Below are positions 17,624-26,038 of a stretch of DNA of 64,000 nucleotides, piece by piece. Under the pieces are notes generated by a model, which saw only the letters and a program-made list of their open reading frames with translations, was not told the origin of the DNA and did not search any database. The translations under genes and the position numbers were made by a program. This DNA is from Streptacidiphilus jiangxiensis (GTDB lineage Bacteria > Actinomycetota > Actinomycetes > Streptomycetales > Streptomycetaceae). Within the stretch, counting starts at the first letter, position 1; every line of letters begins with the position of its first letter. The stretch spans positions 26,833 through 90,832 of the forward strand of contig NZ_FOAZ01000027.1 of the NCBI RefSeq assembly GCF_900109465.1. Direction: 5' to 3'.

Positions 17624-18757
17624 TCACCCGGCGTGGGCTCGAGCGGGGAGGTCCGCGCCGAGGAGGGCTGAGCTCCGGGGCCCGCCGCGCAGGTGGCGGT
17701 CGACGGCCACTGCGGCGGCGCGGCCCGCTCGGTTGGCGCCGATCGTGCTGGCCGAGGGCCCGTAGCCGACGAGGTGGACCCGCGGATCACGGGCCGCCTG
17801 CGTGCCGTCCATCCGGATGCCGCCGCCCGGCTCGCGCAGCCCGAGCGGCGCCAGATGCCCGACGGCCGCGCGGAACCCCGTGGCCCAGACGATGGCGTCG
17901 ACCGCCTCCTCGTGCCCGTCGGCCCAGACCACGCCGGTCTCGGTGATCCGCTCGAACAGCGGCAGCCGGTGCAGCGCGTCCAGCTCCCGCGCTCGCAGCA
18001 GCGCGGGGGAGGGCGGCAGCCCCGTCACCGAGACGACACTCGCGGGCGGCAGCCCCGCGCGGACCCGCTCCGCGACCATGGCCACGGCGGCCCGCCCGAG
18101 CTCCTCCGGCACGAAGCGCTCCTCGCGGAAGACGGGTGGCCGACGGGTCACCCACAGCGTCCGCGCCACGGCCGCGGTCTCCGCGAGGATCTGGATCGCC
18201 GACGCCCCGCCGCCGACGACCAGCACCGTGCCGCCGCGGAACTCCTCCGGGCCCTGGTAGGCGGAGCTGTGCAGCATCCGGCCGCGGAACCGCTCCATGC
18301 CCGGGTAGCGCGGCAGGAACGGGCGGGTCCACGTCCCGGTGGCGTTGATGATCGCGCGGGAGGAGAAGGACCCGTGGTCGGTCTCGGTCAGCAGCAGGGA
18401 CTGCGGGTCCGCGGAGAGCGCGCGCACGGAGGTGACGGTGACCGGCCGGACGACGGGCAGCTCGTGGTCGCGCTCGTACGCCGCGAAGTACTGCGGCAGC
18501 ACGTCCCTGGCGGGCAGTTGCGGCGCGAGCGGCGGCAGCGGGGCGTCCGGCAGTTCGTGGAAGCCGTGCACCATGGCCATGGTGAGCGTCGGCGGACGGT
18601 GCTGCCAGGCGCCTCCCGGCGCGTCGTCGGCGTCCAGGACGACGAAGTCGTCGAAGGGCCGCAGGCCACGCCGCCGCAGGTGGTAGGCGGCCGACAGGCC
18701 CGCCTGGCCGGCGCCGATGACCACGACTTCGAGATTGGTTGCGCTCTCAACAGTCAC
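17624..18757 (-). CDS. Flavin-containing monooxygenase-like FAD/NAD(P)-binding protein
   Basis: A 377-residue cytosolic flavoprotein. FAD binding: VVVIGAGQAGLSAAYHLRRR at residues 11-30. NAD(P) binding: GTVLVVGGGASAIQILAE. The middle shows GGAWQHRPPTLTMAMVHGFHELPDAP and AIINATGTWTRPFLPRYPG, like the CzcO/FMO group; near the C-terminus is the ATGFR motif (VWATGFRAAVGHL). It probably oxygenates a small N-, S- or ketone-containing substrate. The GTG start lacks a visible ribosome site. It converges on the membrane protein gene at 16384 and faces away from the lipoprotein gene at 18874. Confidence 0.85.
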   Translation of the reverse strand: MTVESATNLEVVVIGAGQAGLSAAYHLRRRGLRPFDDFVVLDADDAPGGAWQHRPPTLTMAMVHGFHELPDAPLPPLAPQLPARDVLPQYFAAYERDHELPVVRPVTVTSVRALSADPQSLLLTETDHGSFSSRAIINATGTWTRPFLPRYPGMERFRGRMLHSSAYQGPEEFRGGTVLVVGGGASAIQILAETAAVARTLWVTRRPPVFREERFVPEELGRAAVAMVAERVRAGLPPASVVSVTGLPPSPALLRARELDALHRLPLFERITETGVVWADGHEEAVDAIVWATGFRAAVGHLAPLGLREPGGGIRMDGTQAARDPRVHLVGYGPSASTIGANRAGRAAAVAVDRHLRGGPRSSALLGADLPARAHAG

Positions 18758-18873
18758 GTTGGTGAAACATCGAGTGGGCGGCCGTGCTTCCCGGGCGGGG
18801 AGGGGACCTAGGACGGGTGGAGAGGGGTCCTTCGGCGGGCGGGGCGCGGGGCGGTGGCGCCGAGGATGGCACC

Positions 18874-19203
18874 ATGCGAACGATCACTCGCCGACGGGCC
18901 CGCGCATTCCTGACGGTCGCCGTGCTGGGCGCGGCCTTTGCCGCGCTCACCGCCTGCGGCAGCGACCAGGAGGTCGCCGACCCGCCTCCCACGACTGCGC
19001 CGGCCACCGCACCCCCGTCCACGCAGACGCCGGCTGCGCCCCCGCCCGCTGCGCCCACACCGGAGCAGCCCACCCCGACCTCCCCGCGCGGCGCGGGGGA
19101 TCGCAGCCGCGACATCGGCCGCGACATCGGCCGCGACGCGGAACAGCGCGGCCGCGAGACGGGCGAACAGTGGCGCCAGTACGGCGAGAGCTGGCGCCGA
19201 TAG
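18874..19203 (+). CDS. Small Pro-rich lipoprotein
   Basis: A 109-residue exported lipoprotein. The twin-Arg-like MRTITRRRARAFLTVAVLGA core leads to the lipobox LTAC, with Cys at residue 29. Next come 45 residues of Pro/Thr/Ala (PPPTTAPATAPPSTQTP), and then a charged repeat, RDIGRDIGRDAEQRGRETG. It is probably anchored to the outer face of the membrane, a substrate of the Lgt encoded 3 kb upstream. The function is unknown; the low-complexity body suggests a wall-spanning linker. Confidence 0.65.
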   Translation: MRTITRRRARAFLTVAVLGAAFAALTACGSDQEVADPPPTTAPATAPPSTQTPAAPPPAAPTPEQPTPTSPRGAGDRSRDIGRDIGRDAEQRGRETGEQWRQYGESWRR

Positions 19204-19205
19204 TC

Positions 19206-19262
19206 GCACTCCCCAGGGGCGGTGACCTGTCGCGCAGTTCCCCGCGCCCCTGCGGGGAGTGC
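19206..19262. repeat. Dispersed intergenic palindrome, copy 3 (short form)
   Basis: GCACTCCCC (19206-19214) pairs with GGGGAGTGC (19254-19262), and inside it AGGGGCG pairs with CGCCCCT. The right half carries the family core CGCGCAGTTCCCCGCGCCCC; most of the left arm is missing. It begins 3 bases after the lipoprotein stop, in terminator position. Confidence 0.75.
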
Positions 19263-19337
19263 AACTGGGCGTGGCGGCTCGGCGCAGCCGTGGAGGGATG
19301 AGAGCGTGGGCAAGCGCGACAAACAGGGAGGAATCAT

Positions 19338-19796
19338 ATGACTTCGACCGCCGACCAGGTGCCCGACATCGTCGTCGTCGGTGTGGACGGCTCGCCGCAC
19401 GGTGCCGAGGCGCTGCGCGCCGCCCTGCGGCAGGCCGAGTTGACCGACAGCCTGGTGCACGCCGTGCTGGCGTGGGAGTGGCCCAGCATCTTCTCCGTGC
19501 CCGAGCCCGCGCCGGGGCTGGAGGGGAAGAGCTTCGAGGAGCAGGCCGAGCACCGACTCGCGGAGGCCGTCGCCGAGGCCGTCGGTCCGGGGCCGCAGCC
19601 GCGGATCCGGCGGCGGGTGGTGCAGGGGAGCCCCACCCAGGTGCTGCTGGACGCCGCGCAGGACGCGCGGCTGCTGGTGGTCGGCAGCCGCGGCTACGGC
19701 GGGTTCAAGGGCATCATGCTGGGCTCGGTCAGCCAGCACCTCGCGCAGTACGCACCCTGCTCGGTGCTGATCGTGCGGTCCGCAGCGGACCGCTGA
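19338..19796 (+). CDS. Universal stress protein (UspA family)
   Basis: A 152-residue single-domain UspA protein. It opens IVVVGVDGSPHGAEALRAAL (nucleotide-binding Asp) and ends with the ATP-binding pattern VVGSRGYGGFKGIMLGSVS, G-2x-G-9x-G-S/T type. The clear SD GGGAGGAA lies 6 bases before the ATG. Such proteins bind ATP and rise under stress. Its stop directly abuts the stop of the convergent gene at 19797, with no terminator between, so 3'-end read-through is likely. Confidence 0.92.
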   Translation: MTSTADQVPDIVVVGVDGSPHGAEALRAALRQAELTDSLVHAVLAWEWPSIFSVPEPAPGLEGKSFEEQAEHRLAEAVAEAVGPGPQPRIRRRVVQGSPTQVLLDAAQDARLLVVGSRGYGGFKGIMLGSVSQHLAQYAPCSVLIVRSAADR

Positions 19797-20120
19797 TCAG
19801 GCCTGGCCGGTCTCGAAGCGGCTGACGCGGCCGTCGTGGACGTCGAAGCGCCAGACGGTGCTCATCTCGCCCCAGGTGTCGTTGCGGAACCTGGCCAGCA
19901 GGGTGTGCCCGCCGTCCGACTCCTTCTGGACGTCCATGCGGCCGCCCGCGTCGAAGATCTCGCGGTCGATCCATTCCTGCAGGTTCCGGTCCGAGCCGTC
20001 GTCGGACATGGTCGCGTCCGTCGTCAGCAGGCCCACGAACGCGTTGCGGTCGTGGCCGTTGATCGCCTCGACGAGGCGGCGGACGACGGGGTCGGAGAGT
20101 TTCGCGGTAGCGATGGTCAT
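19797..20120 (-). CDS. SnoaL/NTF2-like fold protein
   Basis: A 107-residue protein with the small cone-shaped fold of the NTF2/SnoaL superfamily: VVRRLVEAINGHDRNAFVGLLTTDATM, LQEWIDREIF, LLARFRND and STVWRFDVHDGRVSRFE. Members are small isomerases, cyclases or stress proteins; there is no basis here for choosing. It is 67 bases downstream of the methyltransferase on the same strand and may be co-transcribed. Confidence 0.75.
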   Translation of the reverse strand: MTIATAKLSDPVVRRLVEAINGHDRNAFVGLLTTDATMSDDGSDRNLQEWIDREIFDAGGRMDVQKESDGGHTLLARFRNDTWGEMSTVWRFDVHDGRVSRFETGQA

Positions 20121-20187
20121 GCCCTCCAGCGAACACCCGTCGCCCGGTCGCCGCAGCGCGCGCGGCGCCGTTCAGGGGACGGACCGC

Positions 20188-20874
20188 TCAGGGCCTGGTC
20201 TGCGTGACGCGCCACAGGCGGCGCGGCAGCTCCCCCTCCTCGAAGGCGTGGACCTCGCGCAGCGTCCAGCCCTGCGCCAGCTCCTCCACCAGCGCGCGCG
20301 AGAAGAAGTGCACCGCGAAGCCGCCGTGCTCCCAGATGTCGTCGCCGCGGTCCGTGCCCGCGCCGTAGTGGGCGTCGCCGTCGTGGCGGACGGTGTACGC
20401 GAAGGTGCCGCCGGGGCGCAGCACCCGGGCGACCTCCCGCACCAGCGCGCGGATCTCCGCCGTGGAGAGCGCCATGCACAGCAGCATGTGGGCGTAGACG
20501 GCGTCGACGCTCGCGTCGGGCAGCGGCAGCGGCGTCCGGACGTCGTGGGTCGCGGTCCGGACCAGGTCGGCGAGGCCGTCCGCGGCGGCCTGCGCGCGCA
20601 GCTGGGCCAGGCCGACATCGCTGAAGTCCGTGGCCAGGACCGAGAAGCCCGCGCGGGCGAAGGAGAGGGCGTCGCGACCGTGGCCGGCGCCGAGCTCCAG
20701 CACCTCGTGCGCGCCGGCCTCACCGAAGGCCCGCGCCGCGTGCCGGGCGGGGCCGGACGCCTCCGCGCCGTACATGCCGGGGTTCGCGGCGTACGTCCGC
20801 TCCCAGTGACGGCGCTGCTCGGCGGCGAGCCCGGCCTCCCTCTCGTGGGGCTGGTCGGCGGTGGAACGGGTCAT
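20188..20874 (-). CDS. Class I SAM-dependent methyltransferase
   Basis: A 228-residue Rossmann-type methyltransferase. Motif I is VLELGAGHGRDALSFA; motif II follows as VLATDFSDVGL; then LPLPDASVDAVYAHMLLCM and VARVLRPGGTFAYTVRH. The N-terminal 40 residues (HWERTYAANPGMYG) match small methyltransferases related to TehB-type enzymes. The substrate is unknown. It shares orientation with the NTF2-like gene downstream and the Mut7-C gene upstream (35 bases). Confidence 0.85.
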   Translation of the reverse strand: MTRSTADQPHEREAGLAAEQRRHWERTYAANPGMYGAEASGPARHAARAFGEAGAHEVLELGAGHGRDALSFARAGFSVLATDFSDVGLAQLRAQAAADGLADLVRTATHDVRTPLPLPDASVDAVYAHMLLCMALSTAEIRALVREVARVLRPGGTFAYTVRHDGDAHYGAGTDRGDDIWEHGGFAVHFFSRALVEELAQGWTLREVHAFEEGELPRRLWRVTQTRP

Positions 20875-20909
20875 GGGGGTGGCTCCTGAGCGGCGGGCGA
20901 GTCCGGCGC

Positions 20910-21677
20910 TCAGCCCTGCCCCGATCCTCGCACGCCCGCTCCCGGCTCTCCGGATCCGCCCACCAGACGCAGCGCGTCCGCGACGATGTCGTTGAGGCCG
21001 TCCTGGTGCGCGCCGCGCCAGTACGCGCGGCCGCAGGCGGTGCAGCGGGCGAAGGTGTCGTACGAGCGCTCGGTGCCCTCACGCAGCTGCGGGCGCACCT
21101 CGTCCAGCGTCGCCGGACGCAGCTCGCCGTTGCATGCGGTGCAGCGGGTCCACGGCGCGAGCGGCGGCGCGAACCGCTCCAGCACGTCGGTGAGCTGCTC
21201 CTCGGGGCGGTGGCTGTACACGTACGCGCCGGCCCACAGCTCGCGACGGTGCAGCAGGCCGCGGTCGCGCGAGAGCATCACCCGCTGCTCGCGGGCGGAC
21301 TGGGCGGCGAGCGCCGCGTCGCCGATGTCGAGCCGCTCGTAGGCGGCGTCGACGCCGAGCAGCCGCAGCCGGCGCGCGAGAGTGCCGAGGTGCACGTCGA
21401 GCAGGAAGCGCGCCGGCCCGGGCAGCGCCTGGGGGCGCACGACCGGGGAGACGTGGACGCGGTCGCCCGCGACGGGCACGTAGCCGGTGTCGCAAGGCGC
21501 TGCGGCGAGCGTCAGGCCGCCGACCTCGGTCAGCGGCACGCCGAGGGACTCCACGACGTGGCCCAGCGTGGACGATCCGTCGGTGCGCACCGCAGCGCCC
21601 TCCGCGGCGCGGCGCGCGGCCGCGACGAAGAGGTGCAGCTCGGGGGCGAAGCTGATGATGATCTCCGGTCCGTCCAC
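20910..21677 (-). CDS. Mut7-C RNase-domain protein with N-terminal ubiquitin-like fold
   Basis: A 255-residue protein in two parts. Residues 1-85 resemble a MoaD/ThiS-type ubiquitin fold used in the Mut7-C_ub arrangement. From about residue 90 is the Mut7-C PIN-like domain: FLLDVHLGTLARRLRLLGVD, VMLSRDRGLLHR, then a zinc ribbon with CTACNGEL and FARCTACGRAYW. The family is predicted to be an RNase. The GTG at 21677 gives the conserved N-terminus DGPEIIISFAPEL; an ATG nine codons upstream is possible. Confidence 0.85.
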   Translation of the reverse strand: MDGPEIIISFAPELHLFVAAARRAAEGAAVRTDGSSTLGHVVESLGVPLTEVGGLTLAAAPCDTGYVPVAGDRVHVSPVVRPQALPGPARFLLDVHLGTLARRLRLLGVDAAYERLDIGDAALAAQSAREQRVMLSRDRGLLHRRELWAGAYVYSHRPEEQLTDVLERFAPPLAPWTRCTACNGELRPATLDEVRPQLREGTERSYDTFARCTACGRAYWRGAHQDGLNDIVADALRLVGGSGEPGAGVRGSGQG

Positions 21678-21766
21678 GCGGCCAGCATGGCACCGGCGCG
21701 GCAACCGTGGCCACCGCCTTTTCCGGTTCGTGCGCGGTTGTCAGTGGCGGCCGATAGCTTGGCGTC

Positions 21767-22189
21767 ATGCGAGCCAACGGCACCTTTTCCGTCGTCAGCA
21801 TGGAGCCCGTCCCGGCCGGAGAGCTTTCCGACAAGCTCTCCGGCACGGTTGTGACGGCGCTGGCCACCGGCGTCTCCATCATGGAGAAGCACTTCGCGGG
21901 CGCCATCGAGGGCCGCTCGGAGACGATCTTCACCGCCGCCTTCGACGCGGCGCGCGGCATCGGCACCTATCTCGCCCTGGAGTCCTTCGAGGGCACGGTC
22001 GACGGCCACGCGGGCACGTTCAACTTCGCCCACTCCGCCTCCACGACAGGCGCGGACCGGCAGAGCGAGTTCTTCGTCCTGGTGCCGGGCAGCGGCACCG
22101 GCGGGCTCGCCGGGATAGCCGGCACGGGCGGCATGACCGTGGACGCCGACGGGACCCACCGCATCTGGCTCGACTACACGCTCGACTGA
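21767..22189 (+). CDS. DUF3224 family protein
   Basis: A 140-residue protein with the DUF3224 pattern: GTFSVVSMEPVP, MEKHFAGAIEGRSETIF, TYLALESFEGTVDGHAGTFNFAHS and GTGGMTVDADGTHRIWLDYTL. The fold is predicted to be an allene-oxide-cyclase-like beta barrel. The function is unknown; related proteins are common in soil bacteria. TAGCTT 6 bases before the ATG may be a -10 for a leaderless message. The last 16 bases overlap the end of the convergent phosphatase gene. Confidence 0.85.
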   Translation: MRANGTFSVVSMEPVPAGELSDKLSGTVVTALATGVSIMEKHFAGAIEGRSETIFTAAFDAARGIGTYLALESFEGTVDGHAGTFNFAHSASTTGADRQSEFFVLVPGSGTGGLAGIAGTGGMTVDADGTHRIWLDYTLD

Positions 22190-24471
22190 CCGTCCGGCTT
22201 CTCGTTCATCTCGAACCAGACGACCTTGCCCTCGCCGCTGGGGCGCACGCCCCAGCGCTCGGCCAGCAGGTCGAGCAGGACCAGGCCGCGGCCGGAGGAG
22301 GCCATCTCGCCCGGGGAGCGGCGGTGCGGCAGCTCGTCGCTGCCGTCCGAGACCTCGATGCGCAGCCGCCGCTCGCCCGGCGCGCCCCACAGCTCGGCGA
22401 GAAGCGCGCCCTCCTGGTCGGTGTGCAGCAGCACGTTGGTCAGCAGTTCGGAGACGAGCAGCACGGCGGCGTCGGCCGCGTCCTGGCTGTTCCAGTCCTG
22501 GAGGATGGCGCGCAGCTCGCGCCTGGCCGCGCCGACCTTGGCCGGCTGGCCCTGGCCGACGGTCAGCATCAGCCGCCGCCCGACGGGCCTCGGCGCGCCG
22601 TCGATCGGGTCGCGACGGAGCAGCAGCAGGGCGATGTCGTCCTCGCGGCGGTCCGCGAGCCGGCCCGGCCCACGGTGCGAGCCCGGGCCGTGCACGGCCC
22701 GGATCAGGGCGTCCGCCATGCCCTCCAGGTCATGGGCGGGCCCGGGCGCCATGACGTCCCGGACGCGGACCCAGCCGCTGAACATGTCGTGTCCGCCGGT
22801 CTCGATCAAACCGTCGGTGCAGACCATGAGGATCTCGCCGACCTGGAGCTCCACTTCGGTGACGGGGTAGTCCTCGCCCTCCGGGGCCAGTCCCAGTGGC
22901 AGGCCGCCGTCGACGTGCCGGATCACGGTCGTGCCGTCGGGCATCCGCAGCACCGGGTGCGGGTGGCCGGCGCGGGCGATCTCCAGGCGGCCGCGCGCCG
23001 GGTCGGCCTCGATGTAGAGGCAGGTGGCGAACCGGTCCTCGTCGACGCTGGCCAGGAACCGCGAGGCGCGCGACAGCACGGCGTCGGGCCGGTGGCCCTC
23101 GACGGCGTAGGCGTGCACGGCCGTGCGCAGCCGGGACATCACGCCGGCGGCGTGGACGTCGTGGCCCTGCACGTCGCCGACGACCAGCGCGATCCGGCCG
23201 CCCGGCAGGTCGATGACGTCGTACCAGTCCCCGCCGACGAGCAGCCCGCCGCCGGTGGGCACGTAGCGGGCGGTCACGGTCAGACCGTCGATCTCGCGGG
23301 CCGAGTCGCCCATGCTGCGGCGCAGTCCGCGGGAGAGGGCCCTTTCGGCCTCGTTGGTGTGGGCGCGTTCCAGGGCCTGCGAGAGCATCCGGGCCACGGT
23401 GGAGAGCACGGCCCGCTCGTCGGGGGTGAAGCCCACCGCCGTCTCGAAGGCGGCGAGCCATGCCCCGGTCGTCCGGCCCGCCGTCACCAGCGGGAGGAAC
23501 GCCCAGGACTGACGACCGAAGCCGGCGGCCAGCGGCCAGGTCGCCGGGAAGTCGCGCTGGTAGGCGGCGGGCGAGGAGAGGTAGATCGGCCGTCCGGTGC
23601 GGACCACGGTCGCCGCCGGGTACTCGGTGTCCAGCGGCATCTCGAACGGGACGGCCTGGGCGGCGGTGTGGCCGTGATGGCCGACCACCGTGAGCTTGGT
23701 GCCCTTGACGCCGAACACGGCCTGCCCGTCGGGCGAGAAGCCCGGCATCGCGAGCGTGGCGGCGACCCGCAGCACCTCGCTGGTGGTCCCGGCCTCGGCC
23801 AGCGCCCGCCCGGCGTCGAGCAGGAACGCCTCGCGGGAGCGGCGCAGGTCGGCGGCGGGCAGCCGGGGAGCGGCCGCGGGCAGTGCGTTGAGCTCGCGGA
23901 TCTGGCGGTGTTCGCGGTCCTCGTCCTCGGCGCCCGGGGCGGGGACGGCGGCGGGAGACTCGGCCGCGCCGGGGCGTCGACTGTTGGCGTCGAGGGGGGC
24001 GTCCCCGGGGACGGCCGAGGGCCGGGCCGCGGCCGGCCGGACGGCCGCTGCGAAGCCGGGCGTCGTGCTCGCATCGGTGCCGCAGAACCGCGACCGCCCG
24101 TCCAGGACGGTGCCCTGCACGCTGTAGGGGCTGCCCGCGGGCCCAGGAGAGAGCTGCACGTGGAGCCCGCGCAGCAAGCGCCCGTCCGGGGAGACCACGC
24201 GGACCCGGATCTCGTCGGGGCGCTGCTCGCCGGCTGTCAGCTGGGCCAACGCGCTGAGCCGGACGAAGTCCTCGCCGTGCAGGCGGGCGCGGATGGTGGC
24301 GGCACTCGGCAGCGGTCCATCGGCCGGGAGGTCGAGCAGCTCGCGCGTGCGCGCGTCGGCCTCCAGAACACCCTCGCCCCGGTTCCACCGCCACACCCCG
24401 ATGCCGACGGAGGTGAGGACGGCGGTGGTCAGCTCGGCGGCGCGCGCGACCGGGTCTGATGCGCTCGCCAT
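22174..24471 (-). CDS. PAS-GAF-SpoIIE phosphatase with HATPase (anti-sigma-type) domain
   Basis: About 765 residues. Order: PAS-like sensor (residues 1-135, with VGIGVWRWNRGEGVLEADA), a linker rich in Ala/Pro, GAF-like domain (about 195-365), PP2C-type SpoIIE phosphatase (LTVTARYVPTGGGLLVGGDW, LVVGDVQGHDVHAAG, VCTDGLIETGG), and a C-terminal HATPase_c_2 (LVSELLTNVLLHTDQ, SGRGLVLLDLLAERWG). Such streptomycete proteins are thought to set sigma factors free by dephosphorylating anti-anti-sigma proteins and can also bind sigma or STAS partners through the HATPase part. ATG 24471 has AAGGGG 7 bases upstream. No STAS or sigma gene adjoins. Confidence 0.9.
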   Translation of the reverse strand: MASASDPVARAAELTTAVLTSVGIGVWRWNRGEGVLEADARTRELLDLPADGPLPSAATIRARLHGEDFVRLSALAQLTAGEQRPDEIRVRVVSPDGRLLRGLHVQLSPGPAGSPYSVQGTVLDGRSRFCGTDASTTPGFAAAVRPAAARPSAVPGDAPLDANSRRPGAAESPAAVPAPGAEDEDREHRQIRELNALPAAAPRLPAADLRRSREAFLLDAGRALAEAGTTSEVLRVAATLAMPGFSPDGQAVFGVKGTKLTVVGHHGHTAAQAVPFEMPLDTEYPAATVVRTGRPIYLSSPAAYQRDFPATWPLAAGFGRQSWAFLPLVTAGRTTGAWLAAFETAVGFTPDERAVLSTVARMLSQALERAHTNEAERALSRGLRRSMGDSAREIDGLTVTARYVPTGGGLLVGGDWYDVIDLPGGRIALVVGDVQGHDVHAAGVMSRLRTAVHAYAVEGHRPDAVLSRASRFLASVDEDRFATCLYIEADPARGRLEIARAGHPHPVLRMPDGTTVIRHVDGGLPLGLAPEGEDYPVTEVELQVGEILMVCTDGLIETGGHDMFSGWVRVRDVMAPGPAHDLEGMADALIRAVHGPGSHRGPGRLADRREDDIALLLLRRDPIDGAPRPVGRRLMLTVGQGQPAKVGAARRELRAILQDWNSQDAADAAVLLVSELLTNVLLHTDQEGALLAELWGAPGERRLRIEVSDGSDELPHRRSPGEMASSGRGLVLLDLLAERWGVRPSGEGKVVWFEMNEKPDGQSSV

Positions 24472-24563
24472 CGACAAGCCCCTTCGACTACGGATTTATG
24501 CGCTTACCTTACGACCCGGTAGCCCCACGGGTCGCGACGACAACGGTGATCTTCGCGTGAATT

Positions 24564-24588
24564 TTGCCTCAGGGGCAAGAAACTTGCC
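24564..24588. promoter_or_regulatory. Operator-like TTGCC repeats upstream of the XRE gene
   Basis: TTGCC (24564-24568), spacer TCAGG, GGCAA (24574-24578) form an inverted repeat, and a third TTGCC follows at 24584-24588. They lie in the gap between the divergent phosphatase and XRE genes, 37 bases before the latter's ATG. Autoregulation by the XRE protein is a plausible reading. Confidence 0.4.
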
Positions 24589-24624
24589 TATCGGGTCGCT
24601 CGGGTGTCCACTGGAGCCATGGCC

Positions 24625-25233
24625 ATGGACGAAAGCGCCCCCGACGCCGTCGGTACGGAACTGCGACCCGAGGACCTCCCCGGGCTCGGAGCCCGGCTGC
24701 GCGAGCGCCGCCTGCGCAGCGGCCTGACGTTGGAGGCCGCCGCCGCGCGGGTCGGGCTCTCGCCGGCCCACCTCTCCCGGCTGGAGACCGCCAAACGGCA
24801 GCCCTCCTTGCCCGTGCTGCTGGGCCTCTCCCGAGCTTACGCCGTCCCGCTCGACGTCCTGCTCGGGGAGTCCCCGACCGCGCCCGCCGCGGTGATCCGC
24901 GGCGGCGCGGCCGAGCCGAGCGTCGCCGGCGGCTGGACCTACCGGCCGGCCGGTGCGCCAGGCCGTGCGATGCAGGCGCTGCGCGTGCACGTGCCACCGG
25001 GCATCCAGGACGCGGTGGTGCGGGTCCACCCCGGCGAGGAGTGGCTCTACGTCCTCACCGGCCGCCTGATCCTCACCCTGGACAAGGAGCGCCACCTGCT
25101 GGAGCCGGGCGACTCCGCCCACTTCGACTCCATGCGCCCCCACCGCCTGGCGGCGGACACGCCGTCCGGCACCGATCTGCTCTTCCTGCACACGCTGCTG
25201 CAGAGCCCGACCTCGGAGTTGTGCCTTGGCTGA
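24625..25233 (+). CDS. XRE-family regulator with C-terminal cupin
   Basis: A 202-residue regulator. The helix-turn-helix is at about residues 20-75: LGARLRERRLRSGLTLEAAA, VGLSPAHLSRLETAKRQPSL. The cupin domain runs from about 110: ALRVHVPPGIQ, HPGEEWLYVLTGRLILTL, LLEPGDSAHFDSMRPHRLAA. Such proteins often sense small ligands, amines or metals through the cupin. The ATG at 24625 has GGAG 8 bases upstream; ATG 24619 and GTG 24604 fit less well. The next gene, a tiny membrane protein, overlaps its end, a pairing that recurs in streptomycetes. Confidence 0.85.
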   Translation: MDESAPDAVGTELRPEDLPGLGARLRERRLRSGLTLEAAAARVGLSPAHLSRLETAKRQPSLPVLLGLSRAYAVPLDVLLGESPTAPAAVIRGGAAEPSVAGGWTYRPAGAPGRAMQALRVHVPPGIQDAVVRVHPGEEWLYVLTGRLILTLDKERHLLEPGDSAHFDSMRPHRLAADTPSGTDLLFLHTLLQSPTSELCLG

Positions 25234-25405
25234 TCACCTCCCCTTCCGCGGCACCATGCACGCCAACGACGTCCCCGGCGTCGAGGACGGCGCCGAGACC
25301 ACCGCGCGGCGGGTCAACGTCCGTGTCTTCATCTACGTCATCGGCCTGCACCTCTTCGGGGCCTTCGTGATGCTGCTCTTCTACACGGGCGCCCACCGCG
25401 GCTGA
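25226..25405 (+). CDS. DUF6126-like single-span membrane protein
   Basis: A very small protein of 59 residues from a TTG at 25226, which follows GGAG by 8 bases, or 49 residues from the ATG at 25256. It has a charged N-terminus (DVPGVEDGAETTARRVNVR) and one membrane span, VFIYVIGLHLFGAFVMLLFY, ending GAHRG. This matches the small proteins (DUF6126) encoded right after XRE-cupin regulators. With the TTG start it overlaps the regulator by 8 bases, implying translational coupling. It may link the regulator to the membrane or be its target; neither is shown. Confidence 0.7.
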   Translation: MADHLPFRGTMHANDVPGVEDGAETTARRVNVRVFIYVIGLHLFGAFVMLLFYTGAHRG

Positions 25406-25420
25406 GCCCCGGGCCGGAGC

Positions 25421-26038
25421 TCACGGCAGGCGCGCGGCGATCTCCGCAGAGGTCTGCGGGGTGGAGAACATCGGGAAGTCGTAGGCGATCGCGTTCTCGT
25501 GCTCCTCCTTGGAGGCCGCCGCCATGCAGTCCGTCAGCGTGACGACCTGGTAGCCGTTCTCGTACCCCGTGCGCATCGTCGACTCGACGCAGCAGTTGGT
25601 GAGGAAGCCGGCGATCACCAGCGTGGTGATGCCCTTGCTGCGGAGGATGAAGTCCAGGTTGGTGCTGGCGAAGGTGTCGAGGCCGCGCTTGCCCTCCACC
25701 ACGATGTCGCCCGGCTGCGGCGCGAGGGCGTCGGCGATCTCCGCTCCCCAGGTGCCCTTGACGAAGGCGTTGCCGTCGACGACTCCCTTGAGGATGCCGT
25801 ACGGGTGGCGGGTGATCTCGTGGTAGCCGGGGGCGAAGGAGATCGGGGCGTGGACGATCGTCACGCCCGCCTCGCGGGCGGAGGCGACCAGCGCACGGGT
25901 GTTGTCGAGCATCCCGGTGGCCTCCATGACCGGGCGCACGGCCTCGTGCAGCACCCCGCCCTCGGAGACGAACTCGTTCTGAAACTCGATCAGGAGCAGG
26001 GCGGTGGTGGCCGGTTCGAGAGTCGTCATGGCCTCCAC
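25421..26038 (-). CDS. Isochorismatase-family cysteine hydrolase
   Basis: A 205-residue enzyme with the isochorismatase/nicotinamidase fold. The nucleophile lies in FLTNCCVESTMRTGYENGY and the supporting Lys in VEGKRGLDTFASTNLDFIL. The first motif is LLIEFQNEFVSEGG: the usual catalytic Asp of IDxQ is Glu here, seen in some subfamilies. The substrate is unknown (an amide, carbamoyl group or vinyl ether in relatives). The GTG at 26038 directly follows the TGA of the upstream coiled-coil gene; an ATG three codons later is the alternative. It is probably co-transcribed and coupled with that gene. Confidence 0.85.
   Translation of the reverse strand: MEAMTTLEPATTALLLIEFQNEFVSEGGVLHEAVRPVMEATGMLDNTRALVASAREAGVTIVHAPISFAPGYHEITRHPYGILKGVVDGNAFVKGTWGAEIADALAPQPGDIVVEGKRGLDTFASTNLDFILRSKGITTLVIAGFLTNCCVESTMRTGYENGYQVVTLTDCMAAASKEEHENAIAYDFPMFSTPQTSAEIAARLP

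Noticed and set aside
21487..24459. Long plus-strand open frame of 990 codons
   Set aside because: It is antisense to the SpoIIE phosphatase, with His/Arg/Gly-rich low complexity and no recognisable domain; such frames are a by-product of GC-rich third positions.
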